DNA from: Eunapius fragilis
Lineage: Eukaryota; Porifera; Demospongiae; Spongillida; Spongillidae
NCBI GenBank assembly: GCA_963681505.1
Contig: OY811980.1
Span: 6,050,359 to 6,114,358, forward strand
Direction of reading: 5' to 3'
Length of the DNA stretch: 64,000 nucleotides
Shown: positions 10,522-22,283 of the stretch, piece by piece
How positions within the stretch are numbered: the first letter of the stretch is position 1
Layout of the letters: every line of letters starts with the position of its first letter
Position numbers and translations under genes: made by a program
The notes under the pieces: model-generated
Told to the model about the DNA's origin: nothing
Databases searched by the model: none
Seen by the model: only the letters and a program-made list of their open reading frames with translations

Positions 10522-13500
10522 CTGCAATGATCAAAGTAAGAGTACTGGGTATGACCACAGAGAAACCTTACCACTAAGATGGCAAAGTTTGTCAGGTGCG
10601 AGCATTGACACTGTATTTGCAATTGGCTATTTGAAGTGTTGCTCATGTTGGTGATGCATCCCTCTGTAGTCCAATTACCTCTCCCTCCTGATGGTAATTG
10701 TAGTACATGGATTCAGATTAATAACTGTTTGTCCTTAAAGAACATACATTTAGTACCTTCCCATCTTCATGAGCTAACCTTATCATTAATACCCACCTCA
10801 TTCCCTCCCCTCCCTCACTGTACCTGCTGCACTAAAGTTCCAACTGACACAGTCATATTTTGTGTAATTCTGCATTCAGTAATAACCCATCAAAAATGTC
10901 TCATATTTTATAAGGTCTTACTTTGGTAGGAATAGTGAACAAAAACTGAGCTGGGGTTGAAAGGTTTCCAAACGAGGTATCACTTCCCGCTACAATTGTA
11001 GCACCAAGGACGGGAGATGCTATCATGGTGCTGTTTGGAGAATTAGCTAGTGGAAAAAAAGATGCTGTGCGATAGATAGAAAAAAAATGTCCAACACGAC
11101 TGTTATTTAAGGATTTGAACAATGATGGTGGCAGGAAAACTGATGCAGTGGATGCAGGAGTAGTGGAGACATTGGAAGTGTTTCCTGTTTCTTGGCTGCT
11201 ATTTCCAACACCTTGTGGGGAAAGGCTAAAGCTGCTTCCCTCAATGGTAAGGTTAGCTAGAGGAATCTGGTTGGCAGGATTACTGCATGACTACCACTTG
11301 TGCACTTCATTACAGGCAAACCTTTTGAGCAACAAATGTTGTCTGGTTTTTTATAGAAACGAAAGATGTGAAATTTTCTTGCTCTACAAGGCTTGAAGCA
11401 ATGTTTTCAAATGACTTGACAATTCTGGAAATAATATTATTATTTTTTAATGGTGAGTATTTATTATTTTAGACAGTATAATTAAAATTACATTGAACCA
11501 CTTCTTTCCAGCACCATTGGTGGCCAAGATTGGATACTGCTTAGGACTGTAACAATGTTGGTGATGGTCTGATGAGATATAAATGTAAGTTCAAAACACA
11601 CTGGCTTGCTTGTCATGTACCTCTGGCTGCACGGGAACAGATGGTGATGATATGTTGGCTATTTGAGTGAAGACATTTGTCACAACAGCCAGGTTTGAAC
11701 TACTTTGGTCCACCACCTCCGTAGCTTGAGACACTACAGTCTGTAACTGTGATGTCACATTTACCACATTATCTGTACTGATGGTTTGCTGGTGAGCATA
11801 GATAACAGTAAGTACTGTACAAAGATTTTAAAAAACCTCACATTTTGTATAATTGAACCCAGGTCCTTGAACTGCTTGGACACCACTGTGGGGCATTGTG
11901 AAGCATTCTCTCTCCAGATCTGTCCATTACAGTATCGTGTTACATTTTGGCCTGCTACTCCGTACTGACACATTTGAGATACAGTCTGACCATCCACTGC
12001 CTCTGGCCAGCTGTATGTCCCTCCCCTGTTAGCCGCATCCTGAGCACAGCTGCAAAATCTGTTTGCTGCAATTGAGATCCCACAGTAGAATCATATTAGA
12101 CTGATAAGGTAATCCTAAAATAAACCTGATATAACTTGTGCACTATCTTCCAGAACAATTGCTGTGCTGGTGATGTGTTGAGATTTAAATGACTGCACAA
12201 ATGTAGTAATCTCAGTGGGTGTCAACTTAAGAAAAATCAAAATATTGCATTCAATCCTATATGATCCAGTAGTGACATCATTTGGACACCTAATACAAAG
12301 TGCTCATGAGGTAAATAACCACATCAACATGTTGATTTTACCTTTGCACAGAAGTACACAGTGCCCCCAGACGAAATACTCCATTTATACCACTCCCCCG
12401 AAGACTGACATTCGCTACCATTGATATCTGAAAATGAAACACATGTACCAATCTGATGATTCTGTTAAATATAAGGTTACCTCATCTTGAAACTGTGAGA
12501 GAGCAAGATCATTTTGATGATTATCAATGTTGGTTAGTGTGGATATCCTGAGATATACAACAGATGGATCTGTCGGAGCTGTATGGAATTATACGAGAGT
12601 TAAATGTCATACCTTAGTTACTAGAGATGGCAAGTTACCATGAAGGGTTGTTGCATTTATATAGGCGTTAGGACCACACCCACCCTTGGTGAAGGCACAC
12701 ACAGAGATTGAGTACAGGGTATAATTGAAAAGGTTTTGAAGTAGAAGTGTCGTAGCATATGAAACATTGTAAGAACTTTCTGGAAAGCCATTTGATGGTG
12801 TACAGGTCACCTAAACACATTGGTAATTAGTACATCATTTTCTACATTATTGTACTCAACCCTCACCATGTATCCTAATACAATTCCATTACTACATGAT
12901 GGAGGACTCCATGACACTAGCAGACTGCTGTAGCTGAGGTCACTGACACTAATATTGAGCAGGGAAGAAGGAGGAGCCTGTAGGGTGGTGAATGATTGAG
13001 GCATGGAGACCTCTCCTTCTCCTTCAGTTGTGTTTACCAACACAACAAATGAGTAAGAAGTGAATGGTACTGTGGGAACATTGGGTATCAACATTTATAA
13101 GTAGAGACGTGTTAGGCCACCTACCAAGTGACATGTCTTTCAGTGCTATGTATCGCTGGCTTCCAGGTACTGTAATGAAGTAACTTTGATTGCGACCATT
13201 TAGACAGTCTGCATCAACAGAGCTGGGATCATTAACAGTTACATTAACAGAGTATGAAATGACTGAATAGTTCTTTTCCAGAGGACAGCTCCAAGTGAGA
13301 TTGGCAGAGGTAGCAGTGAGGGCACTTGATGGAACCTCTGGAGGTTGTGGGACCTCAGCATATGCTGTGGGGGTCATGTAAGTCATACAGGTTTATCACT
13401 TTAGAGCAGAGACAGGACTCACTGTTAAGGGATGAATCAACAACTGGTCCACTAAATGGTCCAGGACCTTTGCTTGTGTATGCTCTCACTGAAATGCTGT

Positions 13501-16500
13501 ACTGCACACACTCCTGGAGCATATTCAGTACTAGATGATTTGGAGCACCACTGGTGTTCCTATAGCTGACACCAGTCTGTCCATTGTCCAAGGGCCATGT
13601 ATACCTCACTTCATAGGCTATGAGGATACCATTCCTTGATATATTAGGTATCTGTTCCCAACTGACATTGACTGAAGTTGGTGCAAGTGTAATGGCAGAC
13701 ACTTTGATGGGAGCAGCACTAGGACCTGAAAGAAAAATCTGTTATTAGTTGCAATGACAGGATTTGAAAGAGTCAAATATAAACATGGACTTACAAAGTG
13801 AAGCATCAACATTTAATGACACTATTATCACCTTAATCAGTCTAACTGTGGGTCTCACTGCAATGGATTATTGTACTGCTGTGTGCATTCTAGTCACAAC
13901 ATCATTACAATGTAGTTTATGTACCTTCAGTTAATTAGACGGTGAGTAAGATTATTTAATTAGTGTAAATGTCCTCCTGAAATGATTACATAGTTCAACA
14001 TATTGAAGAAGTAGTAAGTTGATTTGCATGAACAGTTGACCACACAAAAAAATTAGTTTGACTTCCAGCTATTCTAAAGCATATATTATGAATCCAAAAC
14101 TAATCCTTTGATGATTAAATGTTTCTCACTTGCTTCTCCAGTTCTAGCAGTGACAACTTCTGAATGGTGACCCTCTCCAATTGATGTATTAGCAGTCACA
14201 TAACAACTATACTGTGTGTATGGGCTGAGTCCTGTGTTGAATGTTACAGCCAGTGTTGTCCCATTTACTATAGATCTACTTGTGGGAGCATTTGGACCAA
14301 TCACTTGCTCAGGGTATGGTTGATTAATAGAAGTGTTACAGTACACAGTGTATCCAGTGATGATACCATTCCTTGGTATGGGTACAGACCAATTGGCTGA
14401 GAGGTAAGTTAGATCCGAAATAGGAGATAGAGAAAGTTGCTGAGGTGATGTAGGAACTGAAAAAAGTTTGCAATGTAGCATATAATGAATTTGATCACTG
14501 CAGTATACAATTCATACTTGCTCACATACAATAAAATATTACCACTTATGGATTGTGCATAATACCTGACTGAGCAGTTAAAGTATTGATCAGAGCAGAA
14601 GGGCTGATTTGGCACAAGATGTATTAGCAGTCACATAACAATAATATTGTGTGTATGGGCTGAGTCCTGTGTTGACTGTTGCAGCCAGTGTTGTCCCAAT
14701 CACTGCAGATCTAATGGGGGCTATATTTGGGGCAATCCCTTGATCAAGGTATGGTTGGTTGAAAGTAACTGAATCCTTTAGTAGTTGCAATAACAGGATT
14801 TCGGAAAATTAAATATAAACATGGATAGCAACCTTATAATCTGAAAACATTGAACCTGAAAACATTAACGTTTTTAAATTAGTCTACTATTCTAATTGTG
14901 AATCTGACTGCAATGGATTATAGTACTGCTGTGTGCATCATATATAAAGGCCTAGGACATGAAATGGCAATCAATTACTTATACAATTGGGGAAAAAATA
15001 TGGTTTGTATGAAGGCATGAGCCATAGGACAAACCAAATGGACACACCTGCTAGACTGGTCTGGCATATGTTTGTGATGGAAGGGCTTCCTTCTCCAACA
15101 GTAGTGTTAGCAGTGACATAACACTGGTAGAATGTGAATGGAAGAAGGCCACTAAGGTATACAGAAGTCTGACTGGTCACATTGAAGACAGTATAGATAG
15201 AAGCACCAGTTGGCACCTGTTCAGGATAGGTCTGGTTCTGTGATACGGTACAGTACACTGTGTAGCCTGTCACAATCCCATTGGGTGAGAATGGAGGTGT
15301 CCAGTTTGCCATAAGGACACTGGAAGTGACTGCAGAGAGCTGGAAGTTTAGTGGCATTGAGGGAACTGTGGAATGGAATATTTCGTATGTCAAAATAAAT
15401 ACACATTGTACATGCAAGTATTAGTATAAACATACCATCCTGTAATGTGCTGACAGGTTGCTGAGAGTATGTTCCATATATTTGCATATTGAGTCTAATT
15501 AGATAGCCACATGCTCTCACAGCATAGATATATGCTGTGTATGGAATGAGACCACTAAATGTGTAGGACTGTTGTGAGCTGTCATTGGTGGAGATGGCAA
15601 TGTTCACTGGGTTGAATGACAGTGAAGTATTGTGCATTATCTGATACCCAGCAATGAGACCTCTAGGAGACTGTGGATATCCCCATGTTAGCTTGATTGA
15701 TGTAGAGCTGACAGCAGTGGCAGTAAAGTTAGTGGGAGGTGAGGATATGTCTGGGTCTGTAGTGATGACCACAGCAGTGGTGAGAGCACCAGGGCCAATC
15801 CTAGTTGAGGCCTGCACACACAAGGCATACATGCTAAATGGAACCAGATTAGTCAAGGTTGCATTGTATGTTGTCTGCCCTGGTGCAGAAGGAATATGTT
15901 GACTTGTTCCAATTGTAGAACAATTACCAAAAGTACTGATGGAATAGTACAAGTCATAACTAGTTATAATTCCATTGACAGGGGATGGTTCTGCCCATGA
16001 GACAAAGAGAGCTGATGAATTAACTACTGAAGAGTTCAGGGCATTAGGAGTACCAGGCACTGTGATAATATGATATAAACATCATTTAGTATGTGCGTAA
16101 AACATACCATCTTCATTTGTTGATACCATGACAGTAGAACTGCTGTTGCCAAGGGTTACTGTAAGGGCTCTCACAAAAGTGGTATATTTTGTGTAAATAG
16201 ACAAGCCAGTGAGGAGAGTGCTGTTGGTAACATTTGTATTCACAACAGAAGTAGTTCCAGCTCCTCCTGAAAGTGTGTAGTTCACTTGGTAGCCTCTGAT
16301 GATGCCATTGGGGAACTGGGGTGGTTGCCAGGTAACCATGATAGAGGTGGAGCTTGTGTTGTAGGCCACAACATTGAGGGGAGGGGAGGGGGCTTGGATG
16401 GTTTGATGGTATGCAAGTTAAAGAATGATGCAGTACACACTCTCACAATACATACCATCCTCTGAAGTGAGCTGACTAACAGGATCACTGTAGACACTTG

Positions 16501-17575
16501 TCCCTCCACTGGTCATCACATTCACTCTGAAGGTGTACAAGGTATAGAAGGCAAGTCCACTTATAGTTAGTGATGTGGTCAGTGTGGTGATGTTAGTGGT
16601 CCCATTAGTGTTCTCTGCTGGGTAGTACACAACCACATACATCTGTATGATGCCATTGGGAAACAGGGGGCGTGTCCAATTTAGAGTGATTGAAGTTGAA
16701 CTTTGATTGCATGCAGTGAGGTTATATGGAGGAGGTGGGGCTGGAAAAAACAAAACGTATCAGTATAAATGGAGTAAGCATAACGCAATAAACAACATAC
16801 TTCCTTCAACTGTACTGGATGTTGATATAACTGAAGGGCCTCCCTCTCCCACTGATGTGTTAGCAATCACATAACAACTATATTGTGTGTATGGGCTGAG
16901 TCCTGTGTTGACTGTTACAGCCAGTGTTGTCCCATTGACTACAGATCTAATGGTGGGCACATTTGGTCCAATCACTTGCTCAGGGTATGTTTGATTAGCA
17001 GAAGTGTTACAGTACACAGAGTAACCAGTGATGATACCATTCCTAGGTATGGGTACAGACCAACTAGCAGACAGCTGAGATGGTGAACCAGCAACAGGAG
17101 ACAGAGAGAAGTTTTGAGGTGATGATGGAACTAAAGATGAATAATGATCATTAGGAAGAAGATACATAATGTGTATGGGGCCACAAATTTAGCAAACTTG
17201 CATAAATGATGCAAGTCAATGAAATAATGAATAAAGCAATGTCTAATTAACATTTACCATCTTGACTGGTCTGATATATACTGATGTTGGAGGAACTTTC
17301 CTCCCCAGCACAAGTGTTAGCAGTGACATAACACTGGTAGAATGTGAATGGAAGAAGGCCACTCAGGTATACAGAAGTCTGACTGGTCACATTGAAGACA
17401 GTATAGGTAGAAGCACCATTTGGCACCTGTTCAGGATATGTCTGGTTCTGTGAAACTGTGCAGTACACTGTGTAGCCTGTCACAATCCCATTGGGTGAGG
17501 ATGGAGGTGTCCAGGTGGCCATAAGGACACTGAAAGTGACTGCAGAGAGCTGGAATTTTAATGGCATTGATGGAA
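9073..17575 (-). CDS. Adhesion G protein-coupled receptor B (FN3 array, HRM, GAIN, GPS, 7TM)
   Basis: A multi-exon minus-strand gene. From the N-terminal side: about eleven FN3 units (17575 down to 12607), a hormone-receptor motif exon (11859-12049), GAIN exons (11621-11789 and 10922-11282), the GPS exon (10572-10687), TM1 (10388-10521), TM2-4 (10058-10351), a short exon (9766-9844), and TM5-7 with cytoplasmic tail (9073-9703, stop at 9073). This is the canonical architecture of a metazoan adhesion GPCR that self-cleaves at the GPS and signals through G proteins from the plasma membrane. Introns are mostly 50-250 nt. The TM1/TM2 exon junction does not join cleanly in phase by my reading. The true N-terminus was not identified; exons at 20,221-20,696 may belong to it. 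One FN3 unit (14590-14790) is degenerate. Confidence 0.85.
9874..10022. repeat. Short inverted-repeat element (MITE-like) in receptor B intron
   Basis: Ends AATATTGTGTTCCCAAAC (about 9876) and its complement near 10003-10020 bracket a 149-bp AT-rich segment with a second internal inverted match (TTCCA/TGGAA with GGTGGA). It sits in the intron after the TM2-4 exon of receptor B and is absent from the matching intron of receptor A. It therefore inserted after the duplication, or was lost from A. Confidence 0.6.
10572..10687 (-). CDS. GPS exon of receptor B
   Basis: The exon encodes the GPCR proteolysis site: NWTTEGC, then CQCSHLTNFAILV at its 3' end, followed directly by a GT donor. The Trp, the cysteines and the HLTNFAIL strand match the family. 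The catalytic triplet of cleavable GPS sites is His-Leu-Thr/Ser, and HLT is present, so autoproteolysis is possible. Copy A lacks this exon. Confidence 0.88.
10922..11789 (-). CDS. GAIN-domain exons of receptor B
   Basis: Two exons (11621-11789, 10922-11282) cover the GAIN region. The first is helical in character (VVNVTSQLQTVVSQATEVVD). The second has the typical subdomain-B strands VGHFFSIYRTASFFPLA and IASPVLGATIVAG. Several N-glycosylation sequons are present. GAIN wraps the GPS and holds the cleaved extracellular fragment on the receptor. Confidence 0.75.
11859..12049 (-). CDS. Hormone-receptor motif (HRM) exon of receptor B
   Basis: The exon encodes GGTYSWPEAVDGQTVSQMC followed by NVTRYCNGQIWRE and a final Cys (ASQCP). 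This matches the small disulfide-rich HRM found before GAIN in many adhesion GPCRs. A good acceptor (TTTTGCAG) marks the start at 12049 and a donor the end at 11859. It is missing in receptor A. Confidence 0.78.
12090..12606 (-). other. Region between HRM and FN3 array, exon content unclear
   Basis: Receptor B must contain coding exons or a long intron here. A possible exon near 12,340-12,425 reads SECQSSGEWYKWSISSGG on the minus strand. It matches no domain I recognise. Confidence 0.3.
12607..17575 (-). CDS. FN3 array of receptor B
   Basis: About eleven FN3 units, mostly one per exon: 17247-17575, 16760-17135, 16418-16740, 16082-16390, two within 15445-16060, 15048-15366, 14590-14790 (degenerate), 14127-14458, 13400-13725, 13100-13390 plus 12990-13080 (one domain split by a short intron), and 12607-12980 (two halves). 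Two subfamilies alternate. One has strand B SASWSVPIPRNGI and the YCNTSANQTYPEQVIGPN loop; the other has MANWTPPFSPNGI with YCTVSQNQTYPEQVP. Many NxS/T sequons suggest a heavily glycosylated stalk. Units of the same subfamily are nearly identical between A and B. Confidence 0.78.
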
Positions 17576-17699
17576 CTGTGAAATGGAATATTTCAGATGT
17601 AAAAATACACACATCGTGGCATGTAGGTATTAAAAAACATGCCATCGTGTAATGTGCTGACAACAACACTCATGCATGCTCATAGAAACTAACCTACCT

Positions 17700-18750
17700 G
17701 CACTGACATGTAATATGAAACATTTCTGCGTAGATGCTCTCCTGATAGAAAAGAGGTCACATTAATACTATATGTACACGCGATATAGCAGTTATAGTAT
17801 AAGACACATGGAATTTCGGACATTGTTTTGCAATAGAAACAAAACTGTTCTAGCTCACAGAGTCCTACTATTCCGAATCCAGTATGTTTTTAAATAAACA
17901 ATACAACTCCCCACTGTATATAATATCTTTTCAGATCTAGGAAAAAAAGTTTTGGACAGCCTTGTTTCATTATTTCATTAGCAAAATAATTACCCAAATT
18001 CCATATGCGTCTTATACTTTAACTGGGAGCGCATGCATGTGCATTATTTCTGTTGTCTGAGCTTTCTACACGTCTACAGTTTCATTTGACTGTATGTATT
18101 ATACCGGCTGTATCAAAATACGCAAAAGTATCAACATTTACATTTTTGCGATCGTGTAATGACACTATCCAAAGTTTCCTATACCCAGTCCGATAGCAGC
18201 GTCGGCAAAATTGTATGAATGGTACAATACTACAATCAGATTGCAGGCATGCGCGGTTAGTGATTCTCGTGACAGTGATGCGTTCGTAGGTTATTTCCTC
18301 TGTTTCATCGGCTCTTAACCAGCGAGCATGTTCGTGTGAACGGTTCTTAGTTACTCGGGTCTGTTGTGTTCGTTTGTAAGCGGAAAGCTAGTCCTTATGT
18401 ACGACTATATACGTGCTGGATATGGATCGTGTCTTTTAGTATGATCTCAGCAACAAATTCTTTGCTACGAGCCTACTGCAGTTCTCTTGAACGAAATTAT
18501 CAATGTAGTAAATTGCTTCAGCAAACATCGTCCTCGTTGCATTCAGGTTGCATCAAAGAATCAATAAGTGACTTGAAAACATAAAAATCCAAATAAGGAC
18601 GCCTGATCAGCCCCATCTTTCCCAATACGTGCAATGTCATCTCGTGCAATGTAACTACCCATATGGCGCGTGACAGTGGCAGCTAACAGCATGGGTATAA
18701 TTAAATTACAGTTCTAAATAAAAGTTCATAAGTGTTTGGTACCAGTGTCC
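17700..18750. other. No gene recognised
   Basis: An AT-rich stretch upstream of the FN3 array. A segment at about 18,051-18,130 (GTTGTCTGAGCTTTCTA onward) reappears in diverged form at 25,939-26,020, so at least part is dispersed repeat DNA. No exon was recognised. Confidence 0.4.
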
Positions 18751-18792
18751 ATAGATTGAAGACCTTACGGAACCGTAAGGTATTCAATCTAT
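18751..18792. repeat. Hairpin, 20-bp arms
   Basis: ATAGATTGAAGACCTTACGG, an AA spacer, then its inverted copy with one mismatch. It lies at the left edge of the integrase-bearing element. Confidence 0.85.
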
Positions 18793-18801
18793 GCAGTGTC
18801 A

Positions 18802-19690
18802 GAGGCATAAATGACTCCCAGGCATAAATGACTCCCCCGTTCATTTACGCCTAAGGTGTAAATGACTCCTCCTAGACATACATGACTCCCCACGTGAATT
18901 CCATAAGCCACGTGTAGTTGCTGAAGTGAGAAAGCTCGCTCGCATGGACAAGGATGAATTCAGTGTGTTCGAGGATCACCTGCGTAGGAATCAATATCCT
19001 GAGGGAATTTCGAAGGGAGATAAGGCCAATCTAAGGCGCGAATGCAAAAACTTCAAGTTCGACTGTGGAGTGCTCTATTTCAAAAGAGTAAAGAAAGGCG
19101 AAGGTGATGGGGAAGGTGATGGGGAAGATTTGTGTTAGAACTGAAGACGAAAAAAGACGCATTCTCGAGTCATGCCATGCTGGGATTGAAGGTAAAACTG
19201 AACGTATATATTATTCAGCCGGGTACGAAAATTTTATACCTGTATTTGTACATGTAGGAAGCCACTTAGGCAGTGATAAAACCATTCAAAATAGATCCAG
19301 TCGTTTCTTCTGGAAAAACATCAATGAAGATATTAGGATATTAATACAACACTGCGACAATTAAGTGTCAGAGAACTAACGCTAATTTTCAAAGTCTATT
19401 GCGAAGCTGCATTCTATTGTTACAATGCCAAATGTTTGGTACCAAAGTTGGTGACTTCGTGTGTAGGAATCATATACATGCATGCACATGTACGCCTTGG
19501 CAAGATCGACGGGGAGTTAATTATGCCTAAGGCTGTAATAACTCCCGGGAGTCACTTTTATCAGGGGGGAGTCATATATGCCTAGGCGTGAATGACTGGG
19601 GAGTCAAATACGCCTAGGCATATATGACCGGGAGTCATATATGCTTAGGCGCGAATGACTGGGGAGTCAAAATTTAGGGGAGTCATTGGC
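18802..19690 (+). mobile_element. Small element with inverted subterminal repeats around an integrase fragment
   Basis: The left side (18,802-18,893) holds four units of the form GCATAAATGACTCCC. The right side (19,511-19,690) holds about six units in the opposite sense, GGGAGTCATATATGCCTAGG. Between them is an integrase zinc-binding remnant (18,926-19,363). Inverted subterminal clusters around an integrase are unlike an LTR retrotransposon and closer to a Ginger-type cut-and-paste element; that family call is inference. No target duplication was identified. Confidence 0.5.
18926..19363 (+). pseudogene. Integrase H2C2 zinc-binding region, broken
   Basis: The first part (to about 19,120) reads FEDHLRRNQYPEGISKGDK and CGVLYFKRVKKGEG. 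After a one-base frame change it continues CVRTEDEKRRILESCHAGIE. Removing a 66-nt GT-AG interval (about 19,191-19,256) gives CHAGIEGSHLGSDKT and then SRFFWKNINEDIRILIQHCD. This is the H-H-C-C finger found before the catalytic core of Gypsy, Ginger and KRBA2-like integrases. A stop follows at once, so the fourth zinc ligand and the whole catalytic domain are missing. Confidence 0.6.
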
Positions 19691-20220
19691 GACTATGACA
19701 CCAGCAATAATAGCTACATCTGCATGTAGAAATAGCGTTTAGTACGTTTCTCTATAGCAAAAATATATCTTTATGGTTTTGTCATAATGAGAAACGCAGC
19801 TCGCCTGAGTTAGAAAAAAAAGTAAAACTATAAAGGGGAAAATTCTGTTGATGTACATAAAAATCATTTCAAATGTATACTGTATTAATAATCTCTCGGG
19901 AGCTAAGCTGGAAAAAAAATCTGGTGTGCTTGGAATTGAGCAGCCCACAATATGCTTCGGAAAGATTTACGGAAAATAGTCCAAAACGCTCCTTTATTTC
20001 TCCGTTGATTGCTCATTTCTCCGTATGCTTTGTGCAAAGCATATATACGGCCATATCAAGAACAACAGGCAATAGAACAATATCTCTTTATAAATGGACA
20101 GTTAATATGCAAAAATCAATACATAAGTAGCAGCCTATACATGCAATAAAATTGCTGTGTATTTTTAAAAATTACGAATACCATATACCTGGCATGTCAC
20201 AAACAACAGAAGATACTTAC

Positions 20221-20696
20221 TGATAGCTATCTACAGCTGCATAACAGAAAATGTGGGATCCGAGTTGTGCATCATCGGGAGTCCAGGTCACATTGACGAA
20301 CCATTGATGGGAATTGCTGAAAGGGTTCAGGCTAGACTTTTTAAATCCAGTTGGCGATGCAGTGATAATTTCTAATATACTTATTAAACATAAAGCAATG
20401 GTAATTCATTGTACAGCCCAGGGATGTCCATGTCCTTACCTGGATCCACGACTGCTTTGAGCTATAATGGTTCGAGACCATGTAGATTTAACCAAAATAA
20501 CAATTCTAGAGTCATCTGATTGGATACTGAATACTTGAGGCAGTCCTGAACATTGCAGGGAACTGTAGTACACATCGATATAAAACTGTAGTGGGATACT
20601 GCTGTATGGTATGTCATTGGTCACTGATTCGAAGTCCTCAACTTGCAATGCAACAGCATATAAGCCTGGTTGGACTGTCCTTACATTCAATATGCA
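20221..20696 (-). CDS. Two extracellular-type exons, possibly 5' part of receptor B
   Basis: Exon 20,440-20,696 encodes GLYAVALQVEDF and IPLQFYIDVYY; exon 20,221-20,371 encodes NVTWTPDDAQLGSHIFCYAA. Both have acceptor and donor signals on the minus strand. The pattern (YAVALQVEDF, PLQF, then WTP...G.H.FCY.A.D) recurs in secreted and surface proteins of invertebrates as an Ig- or cadherin-like unit, but I cannot name the family. They lie 2.6 kb upstream of the FN3 array on the same strand. They could be the N-terminus of receptor B or a remnant of another gene; my phases for the intron between them do not join cleanly. Confidence 0.4.
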
Positions 20697-20796
20697 CTGA
20701 TAAATAAAAAAACCATGCACGTTTGAATTTATATTAATTGGGACAGTTCACAAAAAAATTTCGTGACCTAAATGTTATAACTTGAAAATCCTTTGT

Positions 20797-21416
20797 ACTT
20801 GAATCGTTATAACATCCGAACATTAATAACTATCAACTTCTTATTTTCAAAACTTCACACTACACCATTGCTCTATGGTATAATTTAATTTTGGGATCTT
20901 GCACTTTATTGCTCCGTGCCAGTATTGCTGAACCCGCCATAACTTAAATCAATCTAATCGCTTCAAATTCGGTTCGTAGGTCTAACTATTGATTTGTTCT
21001 GTTCGTTAATTTCTACTTCATCCGTTACGGAGATATAGCTGCGCAAATTGTGTGCACAGTTTCCTGCTCGATTGGCGCCAATGATTTAGGCAAATTCAAT
21101 GTATGGGAGGCGGGTGCCTAAGTCATAGGTGCGAATCGAGCGGGAAACCATGCCCGCACAATTGCACAGCTATACCTCCGTAACAGATAAACGAACAGAA
21201 AAGACAATAGTTAATTAAAGGACCTTTCTACCTACAAACCGAATTTGAAGCGATTTGATTCAAACGCTGTGGGGTATCGGACGTTGTAATACTGGCACGG
21301 AATACCCCATAATATATTTTACCATAGAGCAGTGGTATAATATGACGTTTTAAAAAAAAAATAGGAGTTCAACTTGATCGCATTTACCGTTCGGACGGTA
21401 TAACAATTCAAACGCT
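20797..21416. repeat. Imperfect inverted repeat, about 300-bp arms
   Basis: Matching blocks, mirrored about 21,105, include GAATCGTTATAACATCCGAAC against a copy at about 21,390-21,412, CCATTGCTCTATGGTA against 21,320-21,336, and CGCTTCAAATTCGGTTCGTAG against 21,232-21,254. The arms have diverged, so this is an old fold-back element. No coding sequence. Confidence 0.7.
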
Positions 21417-21424
21417 TTTTAACA

Positions 21425-22265
21425 GCGCCTTTCTGTGGCAATCCAGAGAGGAAATTCTACCTCCGTCTTGGGAACATTAAGTTCCTTTGATGGTTTAGAT
21501 GACTTTTAGTTCTGTGTGCGAGTGATCGAGTGTGTTAGTGTGCCAGTACATTGTATATGTTAGGTTGTGTTGTTGTTAGCCATATACATATATGGCTAAC
21601 AACAACACAACCTAACATATACAATGTACTGGCACACTAACACACTCGATCACTCGCACACAGAACTAAAAGTCATCTAAACCATCAAAGGAACTTAATG
21701 TTCCCAAGACGGAGGTAGAATTTCCTCTCTGGATTGCCACAGAAAGGCGCTGGAGTAAGAATTGGTAGGATTGTGAGTCTCCAGTGGTTTTGTGCAGACG
21801 ATGGCCAAGGTCCTTAAGAAAGGACAATGTTTCAGCACCAAACACACCAAGAGACTCGCTACATGCAGAGACACCTTGGCACCATCATATCTCTCCACTG
21901 CTGAAAGAGGCCCAGGATTGGTAGCAGCAGAGGCTGAATCTCAAAAGAGGAAGAAGTATTCCTCTCTTGGAGCTAAATACTTCTTTGTTCCCATAGCATG
22001 TGAGTCTCTTGGTGTGTTTGGTGCTGAAACATTGTCCTTTCTTAAGGACCTTGGCCATCGTCTGCACAAAACCACTGGAGACTCACAATCCTACCAATTC
22101 TTACTCCAGCGCCTTTCTGTGGTAATCCAGAGAGGAAATTCTACCTCCGTCTTGGGAACATTAAGTTCCTTTGATGGTTTAGATGACTTTTAGTTCTGTG
22201 TGCGAGTGATCGAGTGTGTTAGTGTGCCAGTACATTGTATATGTTAGGTTGTGTTGTTGTTAGCC
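21425..22265 (+). repeat. LINE 3' end in triple inverted arrangement
   Basis: One roughly 160-bp unit occurs three times: plus (21,425-21,587), minus (21,590-21,750) and plus (22,105-22,265). The adjoining roughly 120-bp block occurs minus (21,745-21,867) and plus (21,997-22,115). The order is therefore A, A'B', spacer, B A. The AA' junction is separated by only about 2 bp, so it forms a near-perfect hairpin. Arms are nearly identical, which implies recent origin. Confidence 0.8.
21950..22193 (+). pseudogene. C-terminus of a LINE polyprotein
   Basis: The frame ending at the TAG at 22,191 encodes FVPIACESLGVFGAETLSFL, RLHKTTGDSQSYQFLLQRL, then SVVIQRGNSTSVLGTL. This is the conserved tail of many animal non-LTR retrotransposon ORF2 proteins, after the reverse transcriptase. 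The upstream part of the same frame is an inverted copy of the element and not native protein. Only the tail is present. Confidence 0.6.
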
Positions 22266-22283
22266 ATATATGTTAGTTTATAT

